From: Bacillota bacterium
GTDB lineage: Bacteria > Bacillota > Sulfobacillia > JAMDAP01 > JAJYMS01
Assembly: GCA_021786825.1 (NCBI GenBank)
Contig: JAJYMS010000211.1
Coordinates: 1 to 33,576, forward strand
Direction: 5' to 3'
Length of the DNA: 33,576 nucleotides
Positions 9,319-18,362 of the stretch are shown here, in pieces. The position numbers and the translations under genes are program-made. The stretch's first letter is position 1. Every line of letters starts with the position of its first letter. The notes under the pieces were generated by a model, which was not told where the DNA came from, did not search any database, and saw only the letters and a list, made by a program, of their open reading frames with translations.

Positions 9319-11991
9319 TCAAGCCGTTTTCCCGCAACACTTCTTGTACTTCTTGCCGCTCCCGCAGGGGCAGGGGTCGTTTCGCCCGACGCGCTTCCCG
9401 CTCCGCACCGGCTGCCGTGGCGCGGCCTCGCCTCCCCCCGACTCAACCGTTTGCCGCCGCTGCGATTCCTTGACGATGCTCACGTGATACAGGTACCGGA
9501 CCACGTCTTCCTCGATGGAATGAATCATCCCGTTGAAGGCATCAAAAGCCTCCAGCTTATACTCCACCAGCGGGTCGCGCTGGCCGAAGGCCCGCAGCCC
9601 GATACCCTCCCGCAGGTCGTCCATCGCGGTGAGGTGGTCCACCCACTTGTCGTCCACCACCCGCAGAAGGACCACGCGCTCCAGCTCGCGCATGGTCTCC
9701 GCCCCGAGTTCCTGTTCCCGGGCGGCGTACGCCTGGCTGGCCGCAGCCTCCAGCAGTTCCTTGAGCGCCTGCCGCCCGCTGGCGCGCAGGTCTTCCGCCC
9801 TTAGCGTCTTCGCCGGCAGGAAGTAGTATTCCGCCCGTTCCAGGAGCCCCGCCAGGTCCCACTCCTCCGGGTGCACGTGCTCGCTGCAATAGAGGTCCAG
9901 CAGCCCAGCGACGACGGTGGAAATCATGGTGGTGACGGTCGGCCGCAGGTCGGACCCGAACAGCACCTGGCGGCGCTGGTCGTAGATAACCTCCCGCTGT
10001 TTGTTCATCACGTCGTCATATTCCAGGACGTGCTTGCGGGCGTCGAAGTTGCGGGCCTCGACCTTCTTCTGGGCGTTTTCGATGGCCCGGGAGATGATCG
10101 GGTGGTCGATGGGCATGTCTTCCTCGATGCCGAGCCGATCCATGATCGACGAGACGTTCTCGCCGCCGAAAAGGCGCATCAGGTCGTCCTCAAGGGCGAC
10201 GTAGAAGCGGGTCGAGCCCGGGTCCCCCTGCCGCCCGGCGCGGCCGCGGAGCTGATTGTCGATCCGCCGGCTTTCGTGCCGTTCGGTGCCGATGATGTGC
10301 AGGCCGCCCTGCTCCACCACCCGCCGGTGCTCTTCCTCCGTCTCTCGCCGGGCCTCCGCCAGCAGGGTGGCGTAATCCTCGCTTGCCTTAAGCACCTCCG
10401 GTTCCGCCGCGGCGCTGTGGTTCACCACCGCCAGCACCACTTCGGGGGTATGACCCCGGGCCCGCAATTTCTCGCGCGCCAGAAAGTCGGAATTCCCGCC
10501 CAAGACGATGTCAGTCCCGCGGCCGGCCATGTTGGTGGCAATGGTCACCGCGCCGAACCGGCCGGCCTGAGCGATAATTTCGGCTTCCTTCTCGTGGTAC
10601 TTGGCGTTCAGGACCTGGTGGCGGACGCCGCGCTTGGTGAGCAGCTCGGAGAGGACTTCGGACTTTTCGATGGAGATCGTCCCCACCAGCAGCGGCTGCC
10701 CCTGCGCGTGCCGCTCAACGATCTCCTCGACGACGGCGCGGAACTTGGCCCGCTCGGTCTTGTAGACGACGTCGGGCAGATCCTTGCGGATCATCGGCAT
10801 GTTGGTGGGCACCACGATGACGTCCAGGCCGTAGATCTTGCGGAACTCCTCTTCCTCGGTGAGCGCCGTGCCGGTCATCCCCGCCAGCTTCTTGTACATG
10901 CGGAAGTAGTTTTGGAAGGTGATCGTGGCCAGGGTTTGCGACTCGCGCTCGATTTTCACGCCTTCCTTGGCCTCCACCGCCTGGTGCAGGCCGTCGGACC
11001 ACCGCCGGCCGTACATCAGGCGGCCGGTGAACTCGTCGACGATAATCACCTCGCCGTCCTTGACCACGTAGTCGCGGTCCCGCTTGAACAGGCTTTGGGC
11101 CTTCAGGGCCTGGTTGAGGTAGTGGGAGAGGTCGGTCTGCTCGTCGGCGTAAAGGTGCGATACCCCCAACGCCTTTTCGACCTTGCCCACGCCCTCCTCG
11201 GTGGGCACCACCGTCCGCGCCTTCTCGTCCACGGTGTAGTCGTCGTCCGCCCGCAGCTTGGGCACGATGCGGGCAAAGCGGTAGTACAGGTCGGTCGATT
11301 TTTCCCCTGAACCGGAGATGATCAAGGGGGTCCGGGCTTCGTCGACCAGGATCGAGTCGACCTCGTCCACGATGGCGTACTGGAAGTTCCGGTGCACAAG
11401 TTCGCTTGGGTGCAGGGCCATGTTGTCCCGGAGGTAGTCGAAACCGAACTCGTTGTTGGTCCCGTAGGTGACGTCGGCGGCGTAGGCCTCCCGCCGCTGC
11501 CGGTGGTCCAGCCCGTGGACGATTAGGCCGACCGACAGCCCCAGGAAGCGGTAGATGCGCCCCATCCACTCCGCATCGCGCCGGGCCAGATAGTCGTTGA
11601 CGGTGACGATGTGGACGCCTTGACCGGAGATAGCGTTAAGGTAGGCGGGCAGGGTGGCGACTAGCGTCTTGCCCTCGCCGGTCTTCATCTCCGCGATGTT
11701 TCCCTCGTGGAGGACCATGCCCCCCAGCATCTGCACATCGAAGTGGCGCAACCCCAGGGTGCGTACCGAGGCCTCGCGGACGGCAGCGAAAGCCTCGGGG
11801 AGCAACTCCTCCAGGCTCTCACCCCGGTCCAGCCGCCCCCGGAAGTCCACTGTCAGGCCGGCCAGGTCCCGGTCCTTCAGCGCTCGCATCTTGGGTTCCA
11901 GAGCGTTGATCTGTTCCACGGCCTCGCCCAGGCGCCGGACGGTCTTTTCGTTGTAGTTGCCCAGCAACAGGTTACTCAGGAATTTCAGCAA
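9319..11991 (-). CDS. secA: Preprotein translocase ATPase SecA
   Basis: [21 protein letters not shown]...[19 protein letters not shown]...C-terminal [24 protein letters not shown] zinc-binding motif. TTG at 11991 fits the family start; the ORF track start (12093) is over-extended. Confidence 0.95.
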   Translation of the reverse strand: MLKFLSNLLLGNYNEKTVRRLGEAVEQINALEPKMRALKDRDLAGLTVDFRGRLDRGESLEELLPEAFAAVREASVRTLGLRHFDVQMLGGMVLHEGNIAEMKTGEGKTLVATLPAYLNAISGQGVHIVTVNDYLARRDAEWMGRIYRFLGLSVGLIVHGLDHRQRREAYAADVTYGTNNEFGFDYLRDNMALHPSELVHRNFQYAIVDEVDSILVDEARTPLIISGSGEKSTDLYYRFARIVPKLRADDDYTVDEKARTVVPTEEGVGKVEKALGVSHLYADEQTDLSHYLNQALKAQSLFKRDRDYVVKDGEVIIVDEFTGRLMYGRRWSDGLHQAVEAKEGVKIERESQTLATITFQNYFRMYKKLAGMTGTALTEEEEFRKIYGLDVIVVPTNMPMIRKDLPDVVYKTERAKFRAVVEEIVERHAQGQPLLVGTISIEKSEVLSELLTKRGVRHQVLNAKYHEKEAEIIAQAGRFGAVTIATNMAGRGTDIVLGGNSDFLAREKLRARGHTPEVVLAVVNHSAAAEPEVLKASEDYATLLAEARRETEEEHRRVVEQGGLHIIGTERHESRRIDNQLRGRAGRQGDPGSTRFYVALEDDLMRLFGGENVSSIMDRLGIEEDMPIDHPIISRAIENAQKKVEARNFDARKHVLEYDDVMNKQREVIYDQRRQVLFGSDLRPTVTTMISTVVAGLLDLYCSEHVHPEEWDLAGLLERAEYYFLPAKTLRAEDLRASGRQALKELLEAAASQAYAAREQELGAETMRELERVVLLRVVDDKWVDHLTAMDDLREGIGLRAFGQRDPLVEYKLEAFDAFNGMIHSIEEDVVRYLYHVSIVKESQRRQTVESGGGEAAPRQPVRSGKRVGRNDPCPCGSGKKYKKCCGKTA

Positions 11992-12066
11992 GCCAACCCA
12001 CCTCGTTTGGCAGCGGTCGCCGCGTCCGCCGGGTTTGCCGAACGCCGCCGACACCGGTCGCGCAAA

Positions 12067-12091
12067 GAGAGCCGCCGTTGAGGCGGCCCTC
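12067..12091 (-). promoter_or_regulatory. Stem-loop in the secA 5' leader
   Basis: 10-bp stem GAGGGCCGCC-TCAAC-GGCGGCTCTC (one G-U), followed by TTTG on the minus strand. Confidence 0.5.
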
Positions 12092-12099
12092 ATCCATCT

Positions 12100-12128
12100 A
12101 TTTTAACATTTCGCCGCCCGCTCGGCAA
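12100..12128 (-). promoter_or_regulatory. Sigma-A-type promoter for secA
   Basis: TTGCCG - 17 bp - TAAAAT on the minus strand, upstream of the secA leader. Confidence 0.6.
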
Positions 12129-12146
12129 CGAGGCGCAATCACTCAC

Positions 12147-12716
12147 CTACAATCGCAAGTGCGCCATCCGGGGCCGCGCCGGACCCGGGCGCAGGAGCGC
12201 CTGCGCCACCGCGAAGATGCCGAGGGCCAGCAGGACGTCCCCGGGGCTGATCACAATGCCGAACAGGGGTTTAGGCAAGGGGATGATGTCAGCGAGCCAG
12301 GGCAGGCGCGAAGAGGCCGTCAACACCCGGTGGCCAAGCTCTTCGCCCGCGGTAATGGTGGCCGTGCCGATCCCCACCCTTTGCATCGCCGGGAGCGAGA
12401 CCGGCATCTTTAATCCATTCGCGACCATCGCCAACAGATTCGCGGCCAGGCCCGAGAACAACAGGCTCCAGCCCCGCACGTGGCGGTTGCTGAGCAGGGC
12501 CGCCAGAAGGCAGAGGTAGGCCGCCGCGTCCAGGGCCGGCGCCGCCGGCGATAGCCAGGTCCAGTGGAAGGGACCGCCGGCGCGGAGCAGCAGGCGAATG
12601 ACCAGGGCCGCTACAACCAACGGCAGACCCCGCAAACGGACCTCGGCCAGCCGGCTGAGCTTACCACCGCGGAGCAGTGCCCAGAGAATCGAGCCAATAG
12701 CGACGGATGAAAACAG
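12147..12716 (-). CDS. DUF5317-like multi-TM protein (5' end uncertain; in frame up to a possible CTG at 12716)
   Basis: The track ORF starts at 12635, but the frame stays open upstream and reads LLFSSVAIGSILWALLRGGKLSRLAEVRLRGLPLVV, resembling a family N-terminus. An AGGAGG-like site precedes ~12716. Confidence 0.6.
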   Translation of the reverse strand: MFSSVAIGSILWALLRGGKLSRLAEVRLRGLPLVVAALVIRLLLRAGGPFHWTWLSPAAPALDAAAYLCLLAALLSNRHVRGWSLLFSGLAANLLAMVANGLKMPVSLPAMQRVGIGTATITAGEELGHRVLTASSRLPWLADIIPLPKPLFGIVISPGDVLLALGIFAVAQALLRPGPARPRMAHLRL

Positions 12717-13977
12717 GAGTCCCCCACCTTTCCTCCTCGAGTAATAAGGCTTCCAGTACCTCCACCAGGGCCGGGTCGTACTCGGTGTAGGCTCCGTTCT
12801 TCAGGCGGCGCCTGGCTTCCGGTCGGCTGATCGGCGGGCGGTAGGCTCGTGGGGTCAGCAGGCTGTCGTAGGCGTTCACCAACGCCAGGATACGCGCCTC
12901 CAGCGGAATCTCCTCACCCCGGCGATCGCCCGGCACGCCGTTGCCGTTGAACCACTGGTGGTGGTAGCGCACAAAGTCCTCCATCCCCGGTTCCAGTTCC
13001 ATCTGGGTCACCGCGGCCGCGCTTTGCTCCAGGTGGTCGGCGGTCATCCGTTGCCTGGCCCTGGGAGGCAGACTCTTGAGCAGCAATTCCTCGTCCAGGG
13101 CCACCAGACCCACGTCATGCAGCAACCCCGCCTCGTACAGCCGGTTCAGGCGATGCTCCGGGAGATTCAGCTTCCTCCCCACCGCCACCGCCAGGCGCGC
13201 GACCCGTTCGGAATGGCCGGCCCGGTGCGGATCCCGCAGGTCCATGGCATTGATGATGGCGTGCATGGTTGACCAGTGAAGTTCCGCCATCCCGGCGTAC
13301 AGCCGGGCGGAATAGACGACCAACCCCGCGAAAACGACGTCAACCCAGAGGGCCGAGATAGGCATGGGCCGGGTACGGAAAAAACCGCCGACGAGAGCCC
13401 CGGCCATGACCTGCAGCAGGGCGTTGGAGGAGTTGGCCGCCAGGTCCCGGAAAACCAGCGCCCGGAAAGAGGCGCCGTACCGTAGAACTCCACCAAGGGC
13501 TTCCAGGGACGTTCCGACGAAGGCGTAGGAAAGGGTCGCCCCGATATAGGGCAACCACCAGAGGTAAGGCGTGCCCTCCAACGGGGCCAACCGGTCAAAA
13601 ACAAGCAGGGTGGGCAGGAAGGCCAGGACGCCTTCGGACGCCCGTATGATCGCCCCCTGCAACGGAACGTGCCGACGGGTCCCCTCCGCCACCAGGATGC
13701 CCGCGAGCCGGCCCGCGAAGGCGTTGAAGATCGCCACCGCCGGCCCGACCGCGAGGAGAGTGGCCAGATCAATCCCGAAACTCAGGTAAAACTTGGCCCG
13801 AAGCCCCGGCAGCCGGTAGGGTATCTGCGCGGTGATAAAAGCCAGCAGCAGGAAAAAAAAGGCGCTCCGACTCCAGGTGAGATCGTGGCCCACCACCGCC
13901 ACCAGCGTCGTGGTGACGAGCACCCCCGCAACGGTATAACCCAGGGTTTCCCTCGGCAGGCCACGGAAATCGCTCAT
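12661..13977 (-). CDS. Membrane HD-GYP-like protein, degenerate motif
   Basis: 438 aa; N-terminal TM segments, then HSERVARLA...AGLLHDVGL...YHHQWFNGNGVPGD...LALVNAYDSLLTPRAYR. Confidence 0.8.
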   Translation of the reverse strand: MSDFRGLPRETLGYTVAGVLVTTTLVAVVGHDLTWSRSAFFFLLLAFITAQIPYRLPGLRAKFYLSFGIDLATLLAVGPAVAIFNAFAGRLAGILVAEGTRRHVPLQGAIIRASEGVLAFLPTLLVFDRLAPLEGTPYLWWLPYIGATLSYAFVGTSLEALGGVLRYGASFRALVFRDLAANSSNALLQVMAGALVGGFFRTRPMPISALWVDVVFAGLVVYSARLYAGMAELHWSTMHAIINAMDLRDPHRAGHSERVARLAVAVGRKLNLPEHRLNRLYEAGLLHDVGLVALDEELLLKSLPPRARQRMTADHLEQSAAAVTQMELEPGMEDFVRYHHQWFNGNGVPGDRRGEEIPLEARILALVNAYDSLLTPRAYRPPISRPEARRRLKNGAYTEYDPALVEVLEALLLEEERWGTPVFIRRYWLDSLGTAPRW

Positions 13978-15239
13978 CGGCCGTCACCCTCGGCCACGGG
14001 CGCGATCGGCGAGAAGTCCTTGGTCAGACCCACCATCGCCTCCACCAGTTCGGGCGCGAACTGCGTTCCGGCGTGCTTCCGCAACTCCGCGACGGCCCGC
14101 TCGTAGCCGAAGGCGTCGCGGTATGACCGGTTGGTGGTCATGGCGTCGAAGGCGTCGGCAACCAGGATGACCCGCGACTCCAGCGGAATCCGGTCGCCTT
14201 CCAGCCCCTCGGGGTAGCCCTCCCCGTCCAATCGCTCATGGTGATGTCGAATCCAGCGATATCCTTCCCCCAGCAGCCCGGCGTGCCGAATGATTTCGGC
14301 CCCGTAGGCGGGGTGCAGGCGCATTTCCGCCAACTCCTCGGATTCCAGGCGCCCTTTCTTGTTGAGCACCCGCTGGCGTACCCCCAGCTTGCCCAGGTCG
14401 TGCAGGATGCCAGCCAGTTCCACCCTTTCCGCCCATTCTTCCCGCATCCCCAGGCGCCGGACGATGGCTCCGGCGTAGCGCCCGACCCGGTCCGAGTGGC
14501 CCTTGGTGTAGGGGTCCTTCGCCTCCAAAATGGCCCCCAGGGTGCGGATGGTCCGCATGAAGACCTGCCGGCGGTCGATGAAGCGCTGCAGGTTGTGCCT
14601 GGTCACCAGGAGCGGGGCAATGATGAAGAATATGGCGAGAACCCCAATCGACTGGTACAAAGCAGCCAGGACCACGGCAATTGGGACCTGCAACAGGTAA
14701 TTGGGGGCCGACCAGCGGAAATTGACGGCCCACTGGTCGCGCACGGGCATGCCCTTGAGTAGGGAGACGTAGATCATCACCAGGCCGGCATTGAGCAGGT
14801 AATAGACCAAGGCCGCCGCGGCAATCGCCGCCGCATCCCGACGGTAGTCGAGCGACCCCGGAATTCCCCCGATTCCCTGGTAGGCAACGGCAGCCAGGCC
14901 CGCGGAGAGGGCCAACTGGGCCCGGTTGAACAGCAGGCCCCGCAGGGGCACTTTGCCCGTGAACTCGTCCAGGTTGATCGTACCCAGGGCCCCCAGCCAG
15001 GCGGCCACTTCCGGCCCATAGATAAGCCCAACCCCGAAAAGCAAGGCGAAGCCCACCGAGACGTAGCCGCCGCCACGGGGTAAGGGGATGTGGCCGATTT
15101 CGGCGGCCAGCAAAAAAGCTATCATCACGATCGCCTCAGGCCATGAGATGTGGCGTAAGGGGGTCATAAACAAGAGGAAGCCGCCCCCTCCCACCACCAC
15201 CGTCCACGCGAAAACATCTAGTGACCGGCGTTGCTTCAA
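13974..15239 (-). CDS. Membrane HD-GYP domain protein (canonical motif)
   Basis: 421 aa; TM N-terminus then HSDRVGRYA...AGILHDLGKLGV...HHHERLDGEGYPEGLEGDRIPLESRVILVADAFDAMTTNRSYR. 4-nt overlap with the next gene. Confidence 0.9.
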   Translation of the reverse strand: MKQRRSLDVFAWTVVVGGGGFLLFMTPLRHISWPEAIVMIAFLLAAEIGHIPLPRGGGYVSVGFALLFGVGLIYGPEVAAWLGALGTINLDEFTGKVPLRGLLFNRAQLALSAGLAAVAYQGIGGIPGSLDYRRDAAAIAAAALVYYLLNAGLVMIYVSLLKGMPVRDQWAVNFRWSAPNYLLQVPIAVVLAALYQSIGVLAIFFIIAPLLVTRHNLQRFIDRRQVFMRTIRTLGAILEAKDPYTKGHSDRVGRYAGAIVRRLGMREEWAERVELAGILHDLGKLGVRQRVLNKKGRLESEELAEMRLHPAYGAEIIRHAGLLGEGYRWIRHHHERLDGEGYPEGLEGDRIPLESRVILVADAFDAMTTNRSYRDAFGYERAVAELRKHAGTQFAPELVEAMVGLTKDFSPIAPVAEGDGR

Positions 15240-15290
15240 GCGGGCTGCCCCCCTTTCAGTACGTCACACCTTCCGCCCCCCGGCTCTCCC

Positions 15291-15371
15291 CTAGCCGCCG
15301 ACCGTATAATTGGCCCCGGCAGCGATCGCGAAAGCCACCAACCACAGTAGCACCTTCACCAGCCTAGCCAT
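15291..15371 (-). CDS. Predicted 26-aa single-TM microprotein
   Basis: ATG at 15371: MARLVKVLLWLVAFAIAAGANYTVGG*. GGAGG lies 9 nt upstream. Too short for the supplied ORF track. Confidence 0.5.
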   Translation of the reverse strand: MARLVKVLLWLVAFAIAAGANYTVGG

Positions 15372-15474
15372 TATCTGTCGCCTCCACCACCAGATAGCAC
15401 CTGCCGCTATGCAACGGTACGTAGGGAGGCTGTCTTCGCTTCTTGTTCATCCAGGGTGCGGAAAGCTCTATCAA
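15364..15474 (-). CDS. Predicted 36-aa basic microprotein (TTG start overlapping the upstream stop; alternative ATG at 15450 gives 28 aa)
   Basis: M(TTG)IELSAPWMNKKRRQPPYVPLHSGRCYLVVEATDNG*. TTGA overlap with the upstream gene and 8-nt overlap with the downstream 26-aa ORF. Confidence 0.4.
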   Translation of the reverse strand: MIELSAPWMNKKRRQPPYVPLHSGRCYLVVEATDNG

Positions 15475-16181
15475 CTTGTCCGGGAAGCCCCCCTCGGCAA
15501 GCCTCCCCTGCGGCGCCTTGCAACACTCTCCTTAGGTTTATCGGTAAATAGCAACCGGCGGTTAATAGCGTCCAAGGTGGAGCGGGCGGCCGCTTCCTCG
15601 GAAAGTTCTTCAACGGCGGCAATCCCGGTGAGCTGCACCCCCTCGGCACCGGAAGCGAAGGAGAGGGAACTCACGATCGCCTTCCGGTCGTCCAGGGGCA
15701 CCTCGACGATTCGTTCGAACCGGAACTGTCCGGAGGTGCCAAGGTAGGCCTCCACCGCCCGCAGGGTGGCCGTTCCCACCAGATCAACCGTCCTTCGCCC
15801 GCCGGGCGGTGCCGCCGCCCACCCCCAGAAGCTACCGCCGGCGAAGCCCAACTGCACGGCCACCTGCTGGCGGCCAGCTTCCGACCGAACCGTGAGCCGG
15901 TCCAGGGAGAGCCGGCCGTCACCGAGGTCGGGCCTGCTGTCCCCGTAGATGAGGGCCAGGCGGATGGTCTTCTCGTTCACTTCCAGCCCGTACCGGCTGC
16001 CCACCAGCGCCACAACGTCCCGGACGATTTGCCCCGCGGAGCGGTCGGCGCGCGCCACCACGCTGATCTCTGCCAAAGAGCCATCCGGCGCGTACCCGGC
16101 GCGGCCGGAAACTACGCTTCGGATCCGAGCCAGTGCCTCCTCCAGGCCATCCAGCCTGCCATGCAACGTAGCCTTGGCCAT
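15471..16181 (-). CDS. Uncharacterised protein, 236 aa
   Basis: ORF beginning MAKATLHGRLDGLEEALARIRSVVSGRAGY, with GGAGG 8 nt upstream of the ATG at 16181. No family recognised with confidence. Confidence 0.6.
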   Translation of the reverse strand: MAKATLHGRLDGLEEALARIRSVVSGRAGYAPDGSLAEISVVARADRSAGQIVRDVVALVGSRYGLEVNEKTIRLALIYGDSRPDLGDGRLSLDRLTVRSEAGRQQVAVQLGFAGGSFWGWAAAPPGGRRTVDLVGTATLRAVEAYLGTSGQFRFERIVEVPLDDRKAIVSSLSFASGAEGVQLTGIAAVEELSEEAAARSTLDAINRRLLFTDKPKESVARRRRGGLPRGASRTS

Positions 16182-16302
16182 GCAGGGAGCCTCCAGGGCC
16201 GGCGTGAACGCTGTCAACTTGCGCGGTGTGGGAGGGTTTTCTTGGTCCCGGTGTAGTTTTCCTCTTTTCCCCAAACATTTCCCGCATTGTCTGGATACTT
16301 TA

Positions 16303-17448
16303 TTACTTTTGGGATATCAACTCTTCAACCAGAAGCCTTAGGCCCCCTGAAACCAGGGAATGGCCCCCCAGGACTACCGGCATTGGGGACGCCAGGGCCG
16401 CTTCGGTAAAGCGGCGCACCATCGGATCGGTGATTCGCTCCGGGCACCCCAGGTCGGCGTAGAAGCGATCCCCTTCGCTGACCTTTCGCCCCCGGTGGGC
16501 GAAGGCTACCCGGGTGTCGAAGAAGGCCGCCTGGCAGACCTGGGCCAGGTAGGCGAAGAACCGTTCCGGGCCGACCTCGTCCAGGAAAAAGCCCAGCAGC
16601 GAGACCACCTCGCCCCGGGCCACGCGCCCCATTCCCTTCATCCCGCGCTCTTCCGAGAAGATGCGCAACCGCAGGCTGAGGTGCTGGTTCATCAGCACAG
16701 CCAGGGAAGGCCCCACCCGCCCGACGATGGCGATCTCAGCCTCCGGCCGCCGAAGAACCCGCATCGCCCGTTCCAGCCGGCCGGTGTCCCACCCCAGGGA
16801 GTCAAGCGCCTGCCGGCTCCGGGGGCCGACCTCCGTGGAACGGCGCAGCACCAGCATGTCCGTAGGGGTGTCGAGATCAAAGTTGAGCCTCGGGGTGTTG
16901 GGGGTGAGTACCCGCTCGAGTCCGGCCTTGCGCAACAGGTAACCCAGCACGTTGTCGGAGTCGGGAGGCTCGACGCAGCCCAGGGCTGACGCCGGGTAGA
17001 ACCCGACCAGGTCGGCGGACTGCGGGTTATTGACCACCACCCGGCCCGGCGCGGTCAGAACCGCCTCCGCCACCCAATCGATCTCGGGTTGGCCCAGCAG
17101 CGGGGCCGCCGCCCCGCCGAGGTACAGCACCGCGTCCAGGCGGTGGGTTTCGATCACCTTGGCCAGCCGCCGGCCGAACTGGTATGGCTCCGCCGGCCCC
17201 TGGAGATCCACGACCGCCCCCAGCGCCCGCGCCTCCCGGGCCAGGCCGGCTAGGTTGGTGGCCAGGATTACCTTTTCGATGTGTTGGTTCGCCAGCAGCT
17301 TTTCGAGGTTATCCAGTACGACCGCCGCCCTGACCCGGCTCATCTGGGCAACCAGGGAACCGTCGCTGTCACGCGCCCGGGCGGGCACGCCCAAAGGCAG
17401 CAAGGGCGGGGTGGCCCCGCCCTCGAAAATCACCGCGGCGACTTTCAC
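16303..17448 (-). CDS. CofC/MobA-like nucleotidyltransferase-fold protein of unknown function
   Basis: 381 aa; ...VVVNNPQSADLVGFYPASAL...RLNFDLDTPTDMLVL (a D-x-DTP-x-D signature as in CofC-type enzymes). 4-nt overlap with hpf. Confidence 0.5.
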   Translation of the reverse strand: MKVAAVIFEGGATPPLLPLGVPARARDSDGSLVAQMSRVRAAVVLDNLEKLLANQHIEKVILATNLAGLAREARALGAVVDLQGPAEPYQFGRRLAKVIETHRLDAVLYLGGAAAPLLGQPEIDWVAEAVLTAPGRVVVNNPQSADLVGFYPASALGCVEPPDSDNVLGYLLRKAGLERVLTPNTPRLNFDLDTPTDMLVLRRSTEVGPRSRQALDSLGWDTGRLERAMRVLRRPEAEIAIVGRVGPSLAVLMNQHLSLRLRIFSEERGMKGMGRVARGEVVSLLGFFLDEVGPERFFAYLAQVCQAAFFDTRVAFAHRGRKVSEGDRFYADLGCPERITDPMVRRFTEAALASPMPVVLGGHSLVSGGLRLLVEELISQK

Positions 17449-17972
17449 CGGTCTGGCTCGATCAACCCGTAGTTGCCGTCCCGACGGCGATAGACCACGT
17501 TGACCTGATTGGTCTCGGAGTTGAGGAAGACGAAGAAGTCGTGCCCCACGAGGTTCATCTGCATGACCGCCTCTCCAGCCTCCATCGGTTTGACCGCAAA
17601 GCGCTTGGTCTTCACCAGCCGTGGCTCAGGAGCTTCGGGTTCGCCCACTTCCGTTTTCCGCTCGTCGGTGATCCTCATCCGTTTGGCCAGGCGGGTCTTG
17701 TACTTTTCAACCTGTTTCTCGAGCTTTTCAACCACCAGGTCCACCGAGGCGTACATATCGCCGGTCTGCTCCTCGCCCCGCAGGATCACCCCGTTGAGCG
17801 GTACGGTGACCTCTACGACATGCCGGCCGTGTTCGACATTCAGGCTTACCTGAGCGGCGATGGGGTCCGCAAAGTACCTCTCCAGCTTACCCAGCTTCCG
17901 TTCCACATGTCTCCGCAGCGCGTTGGTAATCTCGATGTTTTTGCTACGGTAGGCGATCTCCACAGCCACCAC
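17445..17972 (-). CDS. hpf: Ribosome hibernation promoting factor, long form
   Basis: 175 aa; IAYRSKNIEITNALRRHVERKLGKLERYF...VEVTVPLNGVILRGEEQTGDMYASVDLVVEKLEKQVEKYKTRL...MEAGEAVMQMNLVGHDFFVFLNSETNQVNVVYRRRDGNYGLIEP. Confidence 0.95.
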   Translation of the reverse strand: MVAVEIAYRSKNIEITNALRRHVERKLGKLERYFADPIAAQVSLNVEHGRHVVEVTVPLNGVILRGEEQTGDMYASVDLVVEKLEKQVEKYKTRLAKRMRITDERKTEVGEPEAPEPRLVKTKRFAVKPMEAGEAVMQMNLVGHDFFVFLNSETNQVNVVYRRRDGNYGLIEPDR

Positions 17973-18063
17973 TCCTGACGGGAAGCTCTATCGTTATTAT
18001 TCCCCGCGGCAGGGCCAAATCCCTTCGGCCGAGGGCCCCCCGGGCGGGCGGACCGACTGGAAC

Positions 18064-18090
18064 ACAAAAAGCCCCGGCCACGCCGGGGCT
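18064..18090 (-). terminator. Rho-independent terminator downstream of the csp gene
   Basis: AGCCCCGGC/GCCGGGGCT stem followed on the minus strand by TTTTT. Confidence 0.85.
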
Positions 18091-18112
18091 TACGTTCATG
18101 GCGATACCCGAG

Positions 18113-18310
18113 TTATGCCTTGGTAACGTTGGCGGCTTGAGGGCCGCGAGCGCCCTCCACAACGTCGAACTGAACGCGGTCCCCTTCGTTGAGCGTCTTG
18201 AACCCTTCCGACTGAATTGCCGAATAGTGGACAAAGACGTCGCCACCTTCGTCTTTCTCAAGAAATCCGTAACCCTTTTCCGCGTTAAACCACTTGACCT
18301 TGCCGAGCAT
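18113..18310 (-). CDS. Cold shock protein (CspA family)
   Basis: 65 aa [68 protein letters not shown]1/RNP2 motifs. Confidence 0.97.
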   Translation of the reverse strand: MLGKVKWFNAEKGYGFLEKDEGGDVFVHYSAIQSEGFKTLNEGDRVQFDVVEGARGPQAANVTKA

Positions 18311-18362
18311 TCGCCGCTATTCCTCCTAAGATGATCTGACAGGGGCCTTCGGCCCCGCAGCC

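Noticed and set aside
8401-9804. 467-aa plus-strand ORF
   Set aside because: Spans antisense of the ZIP transporter gene and the 3' end of secA; no domain signal.
9871-11310. 479-aa plus-strand ORF
   Set aside because: Antisense to secA; Val/His/Gly-rich shadow translation without a family signal.
15240-15480. Possible riboswitch upstream of HD-GYP genes (c-di-GMP-I, c-di-AMP ydaO, cobalamin and SAM considered)
   Set aside because: None of the consensus motifs I know could be matched; the segment is better explained by the two overlapping small ORFs. A covariance-model (Infernal/Rfam) scan would be decisive.
18342-18356. GGGGCC-GAA-GGCCCC hairpin in the csp leader as an RNA thermometer
   Set aside because: The hairpin is short and separated from the AGGAGG/ATG, so it does not sequester the RBS by simple inspection.
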